Shown here piece after piece: positions 28,753 through 39,992 of a stretch of 64,000 bases of DNA. This DNA comes from Cupriavidus taiwanensis. Its GTDB lineage: Bacteria > Pseudomonadota > Gammaproteobacteria > Burkholderiales > Burkholderiaceae. The stretch spans positions 2,116,734 to 2,180,733 of the forward strand of contig NZ_LT977070.1 in the NCBI RefSeq assembly GCF_900250075.1. The letters run 5' to 3'. Position numbers and translations under genes: made by a program. The notes below the pieces were generated by a model. It was not told where the DNA came from. It did no database searches and saw only the letters and a list, made by a program, of their open reading frames with translations. Each line of letters opens with the position of its first letter. Position 1 is the stretch's first letter.

Positions 28753-29667
28753 TCAGCGGCGGTCGATCTTGGGGTCGAGCGCGTCGCGCAGGCCGTCGCC
28801 CAGCAGGTTGAAGGCCAGCACGGTCAGGAAGATCGCCAGGCTGGGGAAGATCGCCACGTGCGGCGCGGTGACCATGTCGGCGCGCGCCTCGTTGAGCATC
28901 GCGCCCCATTCCGGCGTGGGCGGCTGCGCGCCCAGGCCCAGGAACGACAGGCTGGCGGCGGTGATGATCGAGGTGCCGATGCGCATCGAGAAATACACCA
29001 CGATCGACGACACCGTGCCGGGCAGGATATGGCGCATCAGGATGGTCCAGTCCGACGCGCCGATGCTGCGCGCGGCCTCGACATAAGTCAGCCGCTTCAG
29101 CATCAGGGTATTGCCGCGCACCAGCCGCGCGAACGCCGGGATGCTGAAGATGGCCACGGCAAAGATCACGTTGGTCATGCCGTTGCCGAGGATGGCGACG
29201 ATGCCGATCGCCAGCAGGATGCCCGGGAAGGCGAACAGCACGTCGGAGATGCGCATCACGATGCGGTCCCACCAGCCTTCGTAGTAGCCGGCCAGCAGGC
29301 CCAGCACGGTGCCGATCACCGCGCCGATGATCACCGACAGGAAACCCGCCGCGAGCGAGATGCGGGTGCCGGCCAGGATGCGGCTGAAGATGTCGCGGCC
29401 GAGCGAATCGACGCCCATCCAGTGCGCGGCCGATGGGCCGGCGTTGAGCGCATCGTAGTCGAAGAAGTTCTCGGGGTCGTACGGCACGATGTGCGGCGCC
29501 ATGATGGCGATCGCCACCAGCACCAGCACGAACGCGCCGGCGCCCAGCGCCAGGTGCTGCTTGCGGAATTTGCGCCAGAACTCGGTCCAGGGTGTGCGCA
29601 CGGCTTCCGGCGCGGAGGCGGTAGCGGATGCCGCTGGCGCTGCGGCGGGCGTGGAAAGCTCAGTCAT
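28753..29667 (-). CDS. gsiD: Peptide/glutathione ABC transporter permease GsiD
   Basis: 304 aa, inner-membrane permease of the Dpp/Opp/Gsi class. An N-terminal cytoplasmic Ala/Pro-rich tail leads to a first helix ([21 protein letters not shown]). A periplasmic segment ending [22 protein letters not shown] is the usual oligopeptide-permease C-type pattern. Five more helices follow, with the ATPase-coupling loop [23 protein letters not shown]. Located between gsiC and dmpA with gaps of 7 and 2 bases. Confidence 0.9.
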   Translation of the reverse strand: MTELSTPAAAPAASATASAPEAVRTPWTEFWRKFRKQHLALGAGAFVLVLVAIAIMAPHIVPYDPENFFDYDALNAGPSAAHWMGVDSLGRDIFSRILAGTRISLAAGFLSVIIGAVIGTVLGLLAGYYEGWWDRIVMRISDVLFAFPGILLAIGIVAILGNGMTNVIFAVAIFSIPAFARLVRGNTLMLKRLTYVEAARSIGASDWTILMRHILPGTVSSIVVYFSMRIGTSIITAASLSFLGLGAQPPTPEWGAMLNEARADMVTAPHVAIFPSLAIFLTVLAFNLLGDGLRDALDPKIDRR

Positions 29668-29674
29668 GCCGGCC

Positions 29675-30598
29675 TCACTTGTAGCGGATGGTGGGATTGA
29701 TCACGGTGTAGAGCATGTCCACCACCAGGTTGATCAGGATGAATTCGAGCGAGAACAGCAGCACCTCGGCCTGGATCACGGGGTAGTCGCGCATCTCGAC
29801 GGCATCGACCAGCAGGCGTCCCAGGCCAGGCCAGTTGAACACCTTCTCGACCACGATCGAGCCGCCCAGCAGGAAGCCGAACTGCAGGCCCATCATGGTC
29901 ACCACCGGGATCATGGCGTTGCGCAGGCCGTGCTTGGCCACCACCAGGGTCTCGCGCACGCCCTTGGCGCGGGCGGTGCGGATAAAGTCTTCCTGCAGCA
30001 CCTCGACGAACGAGGCGCGGGTAAAGCGCGCCATCACCGCCGCCACCGCGGCGCCCAGCGTGACCGAGGGCAACACGTAGTGCTGCCAGGTGTCCGCGCC
30101 GATCGACGGCAGCCAGCCCAGCTGCACCGAGAACACCTCCATCAGCAGCATGCCCAGCGCGAAGGCCGGGAAGGAAATCCCGGAAACCGCCAGCGTCATG
30201 CCGAAGCGGTCCGGCCAGCGGTTGCGCCACACTGCCGAGCCGATGCCGATGGCCATGCCGAACACCACCGCCCACGCCATCGACGCCACCGTCAGCAGCA
30301 GCGTCGGCATGAAGCGGTCGCCGATCTCCTCGCTGACCGGGCGCTTGGTGCGCAGCGAATGGCCGAACTCGCCGCGCAGCGCGTTCGAGAAGAAATTGAC
30401 GAACTGCTCGTGCAGGGGCCGGTCCAGGCCCAGGTCCTTGCGCACCAGTTCGACCGTGGCCGAGTCAGCCTCCGGACCCGCCGCCAGTCGCGCCGGATCG
30501 CCCGGCAGCAGGTGGACGAACAGGAACACCAGCACGGCCACGATCAGCAGCGTGGGGATCACGCCCAGCACGCGTTTGAGGAAGTAATTCAGCATCAC
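29675..30598 (-). CDS. gsiC: Peptide/glutathione ABC transporter permease GsiC
   Basis: 307 aa, six-helix permease of the DppB/GsiC class. It starts [35 protein letters not shown] (two consecutive ATGs). The EAA coupling loop is [30 protein letters not shown]. It forms a heterodimer with GsiD. Separated from the binding-protein gene gsiB by 234 bases that hold a palindromic repeat, an arrangement likely to reduce its expression relative to gsiB. Confidence 0.9.
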   Translation of the reverse strand: MMLNYFLKRVLGVIPTLLIVAVLVFLFVHLLPGDPARLAAGPEADSATVELVRKDLGLDRPLHEQFVNFFSNALRGEFGHSLRTKRPVSEEIGDRFMPTLLLTVASMAWAVVFGMAIGIGSAVWRNRWPDRFGMTLAVSGISFPAFALGMLLMEVFSVQLGWLPSIGADTWQHYVLPSVTLGAAVAAVMARFTRASFVEVLQEDFIRTARAKGVRETLVVAKHGLRNAMIPVVTMMGLQFGFLLGGSIVVEKVFNWPGLGRLLVDAVEMRDYPVIQAEVLLFSLEFILINLVVDMLYTVINPTIRYK

Positions 30599-30720
30599 AC
30601 ACCATGAAGAAAGGCCGCGGGCCGCCCGCCTGCGAACCCCGCGTCGCGAGGCAGGCGGCCGCTCTCGGCTTACTGCTCTACTGCTTGCTGCCAGGTACTG
30701 CGATACCCGTGGACTTGTTC

Positions 30721-30806
30721 GTCGTTCCCGCGCAGGCGGGAACCCAGCGTCTTTCGCTTGTGAACCACCAAAAAAGACACTGGATCCCCGCCTTCGCGGG
30801 GATGAC
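30721..30806. repeat. Dispersed palindromic repeat, family 2 copy E, between gsiB and gsiC
   Basis: Left arm 30721-30747 (contains TTCCCGCGCAGGCGGGAA) is identical to the left arm of the copy at 7.7 kb over its core. The right arm 30780-30806 (ATCCCCGCCTTCGCGGGGAT) is a diverged relative. A 32-base spacer separates them. It lies in the 234-base gap after gsiB, which otherwise contains nothing recognisable, and can form stable hairpins in the operon mRNA. Confidence 0.85.
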
Positions 30807-30832
30807 GGTCATCCTGGAGCCGTCGCATCGAT

Positions 30833-32389
30833 TTACTGCTTGATATCGATCTCATCGAAATTGAACGACCCGTCCGGCATCACATAGGCGCCGCTCATGC
30901 GCTTGCTGCGTGCGAACAGCACCTTCTCGGTCACCAGGAAGGCCCACGGCGCATCCTTCCAGATGCGTTCCTGCGCGTCCTTGTACAGGCGCGCCTTCTC
31001 GCCGCGGTCGGTGGTGCGCAGCGCGCCGGCGATGTCCGCGTCGACTTGATCATTCTTGTAATAAGCGGTGTTCAGCAGCTTGGGCGGCATCGACTCCGAG
31101 GCCAGCAGCGGACGCAGTGCCCAGTCGGATTCACCGGTCGACGACGACCAGCCCACGTAGTAGATGCGCACGCCGGCGTCCTCTGGCTTCGGCACGCTCT
31201 CGACCTTCTCCACGCGCTGGCCGGCTTCCAGCGCCTGCACCTGCGCCTTGATGCCGACCTGCTGCAGCTGCTGCTGCACGAACTGGATCACCTTCTGCGC
31301 GGTGGTGTGGTTGTAGGCCGACCACAGCGTGGTCTCGAAGCCGTTGGGGTAGCCGGCTTCCTTCAGCAGCGCCCGCGCCTTGGCCGGGTCGTACGGCCAC
31401 GGGCCCAGCTTCTCGGCATAGTCCACGCCGTGCGGCACCACGCCCTCGGCCGGCACCGCGTAGCCGGCAAAGGCGACCTTGGCCAGCGCCTCCTTGTTGA
31501 TGGCGTAGTTGATGGCCTGGCGCACCTTGGGGTCGTTGAACGGCTTGACCATGGTGTTCATGGTCAGGTAGCGCTGGATGATCGACGGCGCGGCGATCAG
31601 GTCCACCTTGGGGCTGCTCTTCAGCACCGCGGCCTGCTCGAACGGAATGCTGAAGGCAAAGTCCGCCTCGCCGGTCTGCATGATGGCGGCGCGGGTGTTG
31701 TTGTCGACCACCGGCTTCCAGGTGATGGTGTCGATCTTCGGGTAGCCGGTCTTCCAGTAGCCGGCAAACTTCTTGCCCTTCAGGTGGTCGGGCTGCTTCC
31801 ATTCGACGAACTCGAACGGGCCCGTGCCCACCGGGTGGAAGGCGATGTCCTTGCCGTACTTCTGCAGCGCGGCCGGCGAGATCATCACCGCCGACGGATG
31901 CGCCAGCACGTTGATGAACGGCGAGAACGGCTCCTTCAGCGTGACCTTGACGGTGTTGGCGTCGACCACGTCGGTCTTGGCCACGCGATTGAACAGCGTG
32001 TAGCGCTTGAGCTTGTTGGCCGGGTTGGTGACGCGGTCCAGGTTGGCCTTGACGGCGGCGGCATCAAACGTAGTGCCGTCGTGGAACTTGATGCCCTTCT
32101 TCAGCTTGATGGTGTAGACCAGGCCATCCTTGCTGACGTCATAGCTGTCGGCCAGCACGTTGACCAGCTTCATGTCCTTGTCCAGCCCGAACAGGCCCTG
32201 GTAGAAGGTCTTGCCGACCGCCTGCGACAGCGTGTCGTTGGAATCGTACGGGTCCAGCGTGGTGAACGTGGAAGCGACCGCCATCACCGCGTCCTTGGCG
32301 GCATAGGCGGACACCGGCGCCAGCGCGCCCACCGCGCCAGCCATAAGCAGCCCGGCCAGCAGCCTGGGCGAAACCATCCGTGCAGACAT
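30833..32389 (-). CDS. gsiB: Periplasmic peptide/glutathione-binding protein GsiB
   Basis: 518 aa, family 5 extracellular solute-binding protein. Signal peptide: [21 protein letters not shown], cleavage near residue 30 before AKDAVMAVA. Mature landmarks: [55 protein letters not shown], and the family stretch [18 protein letters not shown]. It delivers peptide ligand to GsiCD. ATG 32389 has AAGGAG eight bases upstream. GsiB-type similarity suggests glutathione-like gamma/beta peptides, but DppA-type dipeptide binding cannot be excluded by eye. Confidence 0.9.
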   Translation of the reverse strand: MSARMVSPRLLAGLLMAGAVGALAPVSAYAAKDAVMAVASTFTTLDPYDSNDTLSQAVGKTFYQGLFGLDKDMKLVNVLADSYDVSKDGLVYTIKLKKGIKFHDGTTFDAAAVKANLDRVTNPANKLKRYTLFNRVAKTDVVDANTVKVTLKEPFSPFINVLAHPSAVMISPAALQKYGKDIAFHPVGTGPFEFVEWKQPDHLKGKKFAGYWKTGYPKIDTITWKPVVDNNTRAAIMQTGEADFAFSIPFEQAAVLKSSPKVDLIAAPSIIQRYLTMNTMVKPFNDPKVRQAINYAINKEALAKVAFAGYAVPAEGVVPHGVDYAEKLGPWPYDPAKARALLKEAGYPNGFETTLWSAYNHTTAQKVIQFVQQQLQQVGIKAQVQALEAGQRVEKVESVPKPEDAGVRIYYVGWSSSTGESDWALRPLLASESMPPKLLNTAYYKNDQVDADIAGALRTTDRGEKARLYKDAQERIWKDAPWAFLVTEKVLFARSKRMSGAYVMPDGSFNFDEIDIKQ

Positions 32390-32417
32390 CTCGATTCTCC
32401 TTGGATTGACTTCCGTT

Positions 32418-34322
<1,905 letters not shown>

Positions 34323-34370
34323 GGGTACTCCTTGTATGGCGGGATGCGGGACGGCCTGGCAGGCGGCGCG

Positions 34371-35342
34371 TCAGCCGTAGATCGACACGTCGACGGCCTC
34401 GCCCACCCGGGCGACACCGCGGTACATGCCTTCGGTGTTGAAGGGCAGCGTGACGTTGCCGGCCCGGTCCACCGCGATCAGGCCACCGCGCCCCTGGATC
34501 GCGGGCAGCTTTTCCATCACCACGCGCCGCGCCGCCTCGTCGAGCGGCAGGCCGGCATAGCGCATCTGCGCCGCGACGTCGTGCGCGGCCACGGTGCGGA
34601 TAAACATTTCGCCGGTGCCGGTGGCGGACACCGCCGCGACATCGTCGGCATAGCAGCCGGCGCCGATCAGCGGGGTATCGCCGACGCGGCCCACCTGCTT
34701 GTTGGTGACGCCGCCGGTGGACGTGGCCGCCGCTAGGTTGCCGCGGCTGTCGCAGGCGACCGCGCCCACGGTGCCGAACTTGCTGTCGGGATCGATCGGT
34801 TCCGTGCCGCCCGCCTGCTGCGCCGCCAGCGTGGCGGCGTCGTGATCGAGCAAGGCCATGCCGGCGTTGCCGCGCGCGCGCTGCCACTGGTCGTGGCGGG
34901 CGTGGGTGAAGTAGTAATCCGGCGCTACCAGCTCCAGCCCCTGCGCCTGCGCGAAGGCCTCGGCGCCGGCGCCGGCAAACAGCACATGTTCGCTGTGCTC
35001 CAGCACCGCGCGCGCGGCCAGCACCGGGTTGCGCAGGCGCGTGACGCAGGCCACCGCGCCGGCATTGAGGGTGGCACCGTCCATTACCGCCGCATCCAGT
35101 TCATAGGTGCCGGCATGGGTCAGCACCGCGCCCTTGCCGGCGTTGAACAGCGGGCATTCTTCGAGCAGGCGCACCGCCTCGGTAACGGCGTCGAGCGCGC
35201 TGCCGCCATCGGCCAGGATGCGCTGGCCGGCTTGCAGCACGTGTTGCAGCGCTTCGATGTATTCGCGTTCGCGGGCCGCATCCATCGCCGCGCGGGTGAT
35301 GGTGCCGGCGCCGCCGTGGATGGCAATGACAGCTGCTTGCAT
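34371..35342 (-). CDS. iaaA: Isoaspartyl peptidase/L-asparaginase, plant type
   Basis: 323 aa N-terminal-nucleophile hydrolase that removes beta-linked aspartyl residues from dipeptides and hydrolyses asparagine. Starts MQAAVIAIHGGAGTITR. Autocleavage exposes Thr191 in DSKFGTVGAVACD, and the substrate-binding GRVGDTPLIGAGCYAD and SATGTGE follow. In E. coli iaaA is directly upstream of gsiABCD, exactly as here, supporting a shared role in using glutathione or isoaspartyl peptides. Fourteen bases separate it from the regulator gene. No good Shine-Dalgarno is seen at ATG 35342. Confidence 0.92.
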   Translation of the reverse strand: MQAAVIAIHGGAGTITRAAMDAAREREYIEALQHVLQAGQRILADGGSALDAVTEAVRLLEECPLFNAGKGAVLTHAGTYELDAAVMDGATLNAGAVACVTRLRNPVLAARAVLEHSEHVLFAGAGAEAFAQAQGLELVAPDYYFTHARHDQWQRARGNAGMALLDHDAATLAAQQAGGTEPIDPDSKFGTVGAVACDSRGNLAAATSTGGVTNKQVGRVGDTPLIGAGCYADDVAAVSATGTGEMFIRTVAAHDVAAQMRYAGLPLDEAARRVVMEKLPAIQGRGGLIAVDRAGNVTLPFNTEGMYRGVARVGEAVDVSIYG

Positions 35343-35356
35343 AAGGAGACTTGGAC

Positions 35357-36319
35357 TCAGGACTTGCGGGTGTTGGACGACCGCGCGCGGCGCGCGCCGG
35401 TCTTGGCTGCGGTGGGTTGCACGGGCATCGGCGCGGACCGGCGCGCGGGCTCGGCCTCGGGCGTGCCATATAGCCACGGCAGCAGGAATTCGGTCATTTC
35501 GGCGGCGGCCTTGACCGGGCGTTCGGCCCGATGCGCCACCGCGCCGCACAGCGCCTCGATCAGCGCCAGCACGGTGGCATCCGAGTTGGCCGAGAGCCGG
35601 TTGCCGGCCTGCGCATACAGCGCGATATCGGCCAGCGGCGCCAGCGGCGAGGTCGGGCCGTCGGTCAGCGCCAGCACCTGGCCGCCGTGCGCCTTGACGC
35701 GCTGGGCCAGTTCGATGGAATCGGTCACATAGCGCGGGAAGGCGATCACGATCAGCAGGTCGCTCGGCTGCAGCTTGAACAGCTGGCGCGCCGCGTGCGA
35801 GGCGCCGCCCGCACCCGCCACCGACGTGACCATGCGGCAGTGCATTTCCAGGCCGTGCTGCAGCAGTCCCGCCAGGAAGCCGCTGGCGCCGAAGCCCGCC
35901 ACGTAGACGCGCTGCGCCCCAAGGATGGCCGAAACCGCGCGCTCGCACGCCTGCGCATCGATGCCGCGCCGCGTGGCTTCGGCATTGGCGGCCGCGTCCT
36001 CGAGCGAGGCGGCGAACACTTCGGCCACGGTGGCGGGTCGTTCCAGCTCGCTGCGCAGCCGCTCGACCGGCGCCAGCGTGGCTTCGAAACCGCGCACCAG
36101 CTCGGCCCGGAACTGCGGATAGCCATCGAAGCCGAGTGCGCGGGCAAAGCGGTTGGCCGTCGCTACCGATACCTCCACCGCCGCGGCGAATTCGTCGATG
36201 CGCATGGTCGCTGCGCGAAACAGGTTGGCCAGCACGTATTCCGCCATGCGGCGGTGCGCCGGCGTCAGCGACGGCAGGCTGCGTGCAATGCGGTCCGAGA
36301 TCGAATGGCCAATGGGCAT
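35357..36319 (-). CDS. RpiR/MurR-family transcriptional regulator
   Basis: 320 aa. N-terminal RpiR-type helix-turn-helix (LTPAHRRMAEYVLANLFRAATMRIDEFAAAVEVSVATANRFARALGF), then a SIS domain (about 125-260: GAQRVYVAGFGASGFLAGLLQHGLE, then SDLLIVIAFPRYVTDSIELAQRVKAHG) that normally senses phosphosugars. The C-terminal 40 residues are basic and low-complexity (TAAKTGARRARSSNTRKS). It is the first gene of the peptide operon and is probably its repressor. Its usual effector class hints at a cell-wall-derived signal, which is inference. Confidence 0.9.
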   Translation of the reverse strand: MPIGHSISDRIARSLPSLTPAHRRMAEYVLANLFRAATMRIDEFAAAVEVSVATANRFARALGFDGYPQFRAELVRGFEATLAPVERLRSELERPATVAEVFAASLEDAAANAEATRRGIDAQACERAVSAILGAQRVYVAGFGASGFLAGLLQHGLEMHCRMVTSVAGAGGASHAARQLFKLQPSDLLIVIAFPRYVTDSIELAQRVKAHGGQVLALTDGPTSPLAPLADIALYAQAGNRLSANSDATVLALIEALCGAVAHRAERPVKAAAEMTEFLLPWLYGTPEAEPARRSAPMPVQPTAAKTGARRARSSNTRKS

Positions 36320-36359
36320 GGTGGAAGCGGTTGATCAGCGCATCAGGGTGCGCGTCGTT

Positions 36360-36377
36360 GTGAAAATGAATTTACAC
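36360..36377. promoter_or_regulatory. Candidate RpiR-regulator operator 1
   Basis: GTGAAAATGAATTTACAC, an 18-base inverted repeat with 7 of 9 paired positions, 41 bases upstream of the regulator ATG in a strikingly AT-rich island of this GC-rich genome. Position and symmetry suit autoregulation. Confidence 0.45.
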
Positions 36378-36415
36378 GCAATCGACTTCCAAGAAAATAG
36401 AGTTTTGCCAGACCA

Positions 36416-36438
36416 AGGGTAATCCCTAGATTCACCCT
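36416..36438. promoter_or_regulatory. Candidate operator 2 upstream of the RpiR gene
   Basis: Inverted repeat with outer arms AGGGT...ACCCT (36416-36420 and 36434-36438) and partial inner symmetry, about 97-119 bases upstream of the regulator start. Could bind a second dimer of the same regulator. Confidence 0.3.
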
Positions 36439-36533
36439 ATTTCGCGGCACTTTCACGGTGCATGTATCGACGCGCTTCTACCCGCTTTGGCGCACCCCCT
36501 GCACCGGCACGGCGTGCGCCGCACCGGAAACGC

Positions 36534-36539
36534 TACAAT
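36534..36539 (+). promoter_or_regulatory. Putative -10 box for the ABC-F gene
   Basis: TACAAT, about 80 bases upstream of the GTG start, in GC-rich surroundings (CGCTACAATGCGG). No good -35 partner was found. Confidence 0.35.
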
Positions 36540-36618
36540 GCGGGCCAGCGCCACAGCGCCGGCCGCGGCCCGCGTTCAAGGCGCTTTTTCTGTTTTTCAC
36601 TCAGGCATTTCCCCTCTC

Positions 36619-38550
36619 GTGATCCGAATCGACCAGCTAGTCCTTCAGCGCGGCACCAAGGTGCTGTTCGACCATACCAGCGTGACGCTCAACCCGGGCG
36701 AGCGCGTGGGCCTCGTCGGCGCCAACGGCAGCGGCAAGTCGACGCTGTTCGCGCTGCTGCGCGGCGAACTGCATCCGGACGGGGGCGATGTCAGCGTGCC
36801 GGCGCAGTGGCGCGTCGCCCACGTGGCGCAGGAAACGCCGGCGGTCAGCCGCACCGCGGTGGACTACGTGATCGACGGCGACACCCGGCTGCGCGAGATC
36901 GAGGCCGCGATTGCCGCGGCCCAGGCCAGCGGCGACGGCAGCGCCGAAGGCGAAGCCCATGCCGCCTATGCCGACGCCGACGGCTATACCGCGCCGGCGC
37001 GCGCCGAGGCCCTGCTGCTGGGCCTGGGCTTCACGCTGGCGCAGGTGTCGCAGCCGGTGGCATCGTTTTCCGGCGGCTGGCGCATGCGCCTGAACCTGGC
37101 GCAGGCGCTGATGTGCCCGTCGGACCTGCTGCTGCTCGACGAACCGACCAACCACCTGGACCTGGACGCCATCGTCTGGCTGGAAGACTGGCTGGCGCGC
37201 TACCCGGGCACGCTGGTGATGATCTCGCACGACCGCGAATTCCTCGACGCGATCTGCAATGTCACGGTGCATATCGAGAACCAGCAGCTGCGCCGCTACG
37301 GCGGCAACTACACGCTGTTCGAGACCCTGCGCCTGCAGCAGATGGCGCAGCAGCAGGCCGCCTACGTGCGCCAGCAGAAGGAAATCGCGCACCTGGAATC
37401 GTTCATCACCCGCTTCAAGGCCAAGGCCACCAAGGCGCGCCAGGCGCAGAGCCGGGTCAAGGCGCTGGAAAAGATGGAGCGGCTGGCGCCGGTGCACGTC
37501 GCTGCCGGCTTTGCCTTCGAGTTCCGCGAGCCCGATGCCGCGCCCAACCCGATGATGGTGCTCGACGGCGTCGATTGCGGCTATGCCGAGGCCGATCCGC
37601 CCGTCACCATCCTGCACAACCTGGCGCTGTCGATCCAGAACGGCCAGCGCATCGGCCTGCTGGGCGCGAACGGCCAGGGCAAGTCGACGCTGGTCAAGAC
37701 CCTGGCCGGCACCCAGGATCCGCTCACGGGCAACCTGCGCCTGGGCAAGGGCCTGCAGATCGGCTACTTCGCCCAGCACCAGCTGGAAACGCTGCGCGAC
37801 CACGACTCCGCGCTGCAGCACCTCGCGCGCCTGGCGCCCGACGTGCGCGAGCAGGAGCTGCGCGACTTCCTCGGCAGCTTCAACTTCCGCGGCGACATGG
37901 CGACCACGCCGATCGAGCCCTTTTCCGGCGGCGAAAAGGCCCGGCTGGCGCTGGCCCTGATCGTCTGGCAGAAGCCTAACCTGCTGCTGCTCGATGAACC
38001 GACCAACCACCTCGACCTCGACACGCGCGAGGCGCTGACCATGGCGCTGGCGCAGTTCGAAGGCACGCTGATCCTGGTCTCGCACGACCGGCACCTGCTG
38101 CGCGCCACCGCCGACCAGTTCATGCTGGTCGCCGACGGCACCATCCGGCCGTTCGACGGCGACCTCGACGATTACCGCGACTGGCTGCTGCAGCAGGCCG
38201 CGGCTAAGCGCAACGCCGCCACGGCCGCGCACCTGGCAGAGAACGGTGGCGACGCCACCACGATCAACCGCAAGGACCAGCGCCGCGCCGAGGCCGACGA
38301 GCGCCAGCGGCTGTCGGCGCTGCGCAAGCCGCTCACCAAGGAACTGGAAAAGGTCGAGAAGCGCATGGCGGTGCTGCAGACTGCCCGGGAGGAGATCGAC
38401 CAGTTCATGGCCGACGAAGCCAGCTATGCCGAGGCCAACAAGACGAAGCTGATGGAGATGCTCAAGCGCCAGGGCGAGGTCAACGGCGAGCTCGAGACGC
38501 TGGAAGAGAAGTGGCTTGAGCTGCAGGAGCAGATCGAGCAGATTGCCTGA
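36619..38550 (+). CDS. yheS: ABC-F family ATPase (YheS-like, ribosome-associated)
   Basis: 643 aa, two ATPase domains and no membrane helices. Domain 1: Walker A GANGSGKST (about 33-41), signature FSGGWRMR, Walker B LLLLDEPTNHLD. A long charged P-site tictoc linker runs from about 235 to 290. Domain 2: Walker A GANGQGKST, signature FSGGEKAR, Walker B LLLLDEPTNHLD. The C-terminal coiled coil runs from about 560. Starts at GTG 36619 with IRIDQLVLQRGTKVLFDH, typical of YheS; an upstream reading is low-complexity. ABC-F proteins bind the ribosomal E site and modulate translation. Uup is the main alternative, but the N-terminus fits YheS better. Confidence 0.85.
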   Translation: MIRIDQLVLQRGTKVLFDHTSVTLNPGERVGLVGANGSGKSTLFALLRGELHPDGGDVSVPAQWRVAHVAQETPAVSRTAVDYVIDGDTRLREIEAAIAAAQASGDGSAEGEAHAAYADADGYTAPARAEALLLGLGFTLAQVSQPVASFSGGWRMRLNLAQALMCPSDLLLLDEPTNHLDLDAIVWLEDWLARYPGTLVMISHDREFLDAICNVTVHIENQQLRRYGGNYTLFETLRLQQMAQQQAAYVRQQKEIAHLESFITRFKAKATKARQAQSRVKALEKMERLAPVHVAAGFAFEFREPDAAPNPMMVLDGVDCGYAEADPPVTILHNLALSIQNGQRIGLLGANGQGKSTLVKTLAGTQDPLTGNLRLGKGLQIGYFAQHQLETLRDHDSALQHLARLAPDVREQELRDFLGSFNFRGDMATTPIEPFSGGEKARLALALIVWQKPNLLLLDEPTNHLDLDTREALTMALAQFEGTLILVSHDRHLLRATADQFMLVADGTIRPFDGDLDDYRDWLLQQAAAKRNAATAAHLAENGGDATTINRKDQRRAEADERQRLSALRKPLTKELEKVEKRMAVLQTAREEIDQFMADEASYAEANKTKLMEMLKRQGEVNGELETLEEKWLELQEQIEQIA

Positions 38551-38565
38551 CGTCTGCCGCGACGA

Positions 38566-38698
38566 TTTGCTCCCCTCGCCCGCTTGCGGGAGAGGGGCCG
38601 GGGGAGAGGGCCGGCGCGTGGCAAGCATCGAGCCGCGTCACTTCGTGGATGCACTGCCCTCTCCCCCGCCCCTCTCCCAGAGGGAGAGGGGAGCAAAC
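38566..38698. repeat. Dispersed palindromic repeat, family 1 copy C (compound)
   Basis: Begins TTTGCTCCCCTCGCCCGCTTG, one mismatch from the copy at 10.2 kb. It contains two hairpin units (near 38570-38597 and 38658-38695) in inverted orientation, each with CTCTCCC/GGGAGAGG arms. Lies downstream of the ABC-F gene, filling most of the gap to the dsbB terminator. Confidence 0.8.
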
Positions 38699-38729
38699 CC
38701 GCCGGTGGGATGCCGCTGTGGCCCCACGA

Positions 38730-38760
38730 AAAAAAACGGCGCACAGAGCGCCGGTTTTTT
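38730..38760. terminator. Bidirectional intrinsic terminator between ABC-F gene and dsbB
   Basis: Stem CGGCGC/GCGCCG (38737-38742 and 38748-38753) with a 5-base loop, flanked by an A-run on the left and a T-run on the right. It can therefore stop rightward transcription from the ABC-F gene and leftward transcription from dsbB. Confidence 0.85.
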
Positions 38761-38781
38761 TCATTCGAACGCCCCCACCCC

Positions 38782-39270
38782 TCAGCGGAAATTCTTCTCC
38801 CTCCGGATCAGCCCCACCGCCAGCGTCAGCGTCAGCACAAACAGCCAGATCAGCGACCATGCCGGCACCGACAGCCCCAGCACCGGCGGCAGCGGCGCGG
38901 TGCACAGGCCGTCGGAGTAGAACAGCTGCGGCAGCACCTTGGCGGTGGGCAGCGCATTGACCCAGTTCTCGAGCGGATCGATGCCGCACGAGGCCTTGGG
39001 ATTGAGCAGCAGCGACACATGGTAGACCGCGACCGCGATGCCGGCGATGCCGGACAGCATGCCCAGGCCCTGCCACAGCGAGCGCGTGTTCTGCGCCACC
39101 GCGGCCAGCAGTGAGAACAGGCCGATGCCGATGAAGGCGAAACGCTGCATCACGCACAGCGGACAAGGCTGGTAGCCCTTTTCGATCTGCAGGTAGAGCG
39201 CGACGCCGACCAGGGCGAACGAGACGATGGCAATCAACAGGAAATAGGCGCGGGAATTGGCTTGCATCAT
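38782..39270 (-). CDS. dsbB: Disulfide bond formation protein DsbB
   Basis: 162 aa, four membrane helices. It reoxidises DsbA and passes electrons to quinone. Both essential cysteine pairs are seen: Cys36-x2-Cys39 in QPCPLCVMQR, and Cys95 (KASCGID) with Cys123 (DGLCTA) in the second periplasmic loop. Normal length. Two consecutive Met codons; either could start. Transcribed leftward after the GNAT gene (155-base gap), with a strong terminator downstream. Confidence 0.93.
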   Translation of the reverse strand: MMQANSRAYFLLIAIVSFALVGVALYLQIEKGYQPCPLCVMQRFAFIGIGLFSLLAAVAQNTRSLWQGLGMLSGIAGIAVAVYHVSLLLNPKASCGIDPLENWVNALPTAKVLPQLFYSDGLCTAPLPPVLGLSVPAWSLIWLFVLTLTLAVGLIRREKNFR

Positions 39271-39425
39271 TGGAACTCAGGTGATCCGGTAAATCGTTGC
39301 CGTCAGTGCGAGGGCGCGGCTGTGCTGCGCATTATTACCGATTTTGCCGCGCCTGCCGTCAGCGCCACATCCGCCGCCACATGCGGCGCCGGCCCGCTGC
39401 CCCACGGCGGATCGACGCATCGGCA

Positions 39426-39989
39426 TCATGTGCCCGCTGCCAGCCATGCCGCGCGCGGCAGGCGGTACAGGCAATGCGGCCGCAACGGGTGCCCCGGCGG
39501 CAAGGCCGGATGGTCGAAACCCACCGCATCCTCGCGCATGCCGAGGCGCTCCATCACCGCGCGCGAGCGGGCATTGGCAAGCGTGGTGAAGGCGACGATT
39601 TCCTCCAGCCCGAGCCGGCCGAAGCCGTAGGCGAGCGCGCCGCGTGCCGCCTCGGTGGCGTAGCCCTGGCCCCAGGCGTTCCGCGCCAGCCGCCAGGCGA
39701 TTTCCACGCACGGCGCGAACGGCAGCGTAGCGGCGGGCTCGTGCAGTCCGACAAAGCCCAGGAAGTTAGCGTCCGCCATGCGTTCGACCACCCAGACGCC
39801 CCACCCCCTCTCCGCGATCAGGCCGCGGCAGCGCGCGGCCATCGCATCGCTTTCGGTGCGCGTCAGCGGTGCCGGGAAATAGCGCATCACCTGCGCATCG
39901 GCATTGAGCGCGGCAAACGGCGCATAGTCTTCATCACGCCACTGGCGCAGCCGCAAGCGGCTGGTCTCGAAAGCGATGCCGGTGTCCAT
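39426..39989 (-). CDS. GNAT-family N-acetyltransferase (RimJ/RimL-like)
   Basis: 187 aa. Acetyl-CoA-dependent acetyltransferase of the RimJ/RimL subgroup: ETSRLRLRQWRDEDYAPFAALNADAQVMRYF at the start, the pyrophosphate loop in NAWGQGYATEAARGALAYGF (Q/RxxGxG/A-like), and NARSRAVMERLGMRED near the end. The acceptor could be a ribosomal protein N-terminus or a small molecule. Starts three bases after the radA stop, so it is probably co-transcribed with radA. Confidence 0.85.
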   Translation of the reverse strand: MDTGIAFETSRLRLRQWRDEDYAPFAALNADAQVMRYFPAPLTRTESDAMAARCRGLIAERGWGVWVVERMADANFLGFVGLHEPAATLPFAPCVEIAWRLARNAWGQGYATEAARGALAYGFGRLGLEEIVAFTTLANARSRAVMERLGMREDAVGFDHPALPPGHPLRPHCLYRLPRAAWLAAGT

Positions 39990-39992
39990 GGC

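Noticed and set aside
36637..38628. 663-codon open frame on the minus strand
   Set aside because: Antisense to the ABC-F gene, whose two complete ATPase cassettes fix the coding strand.
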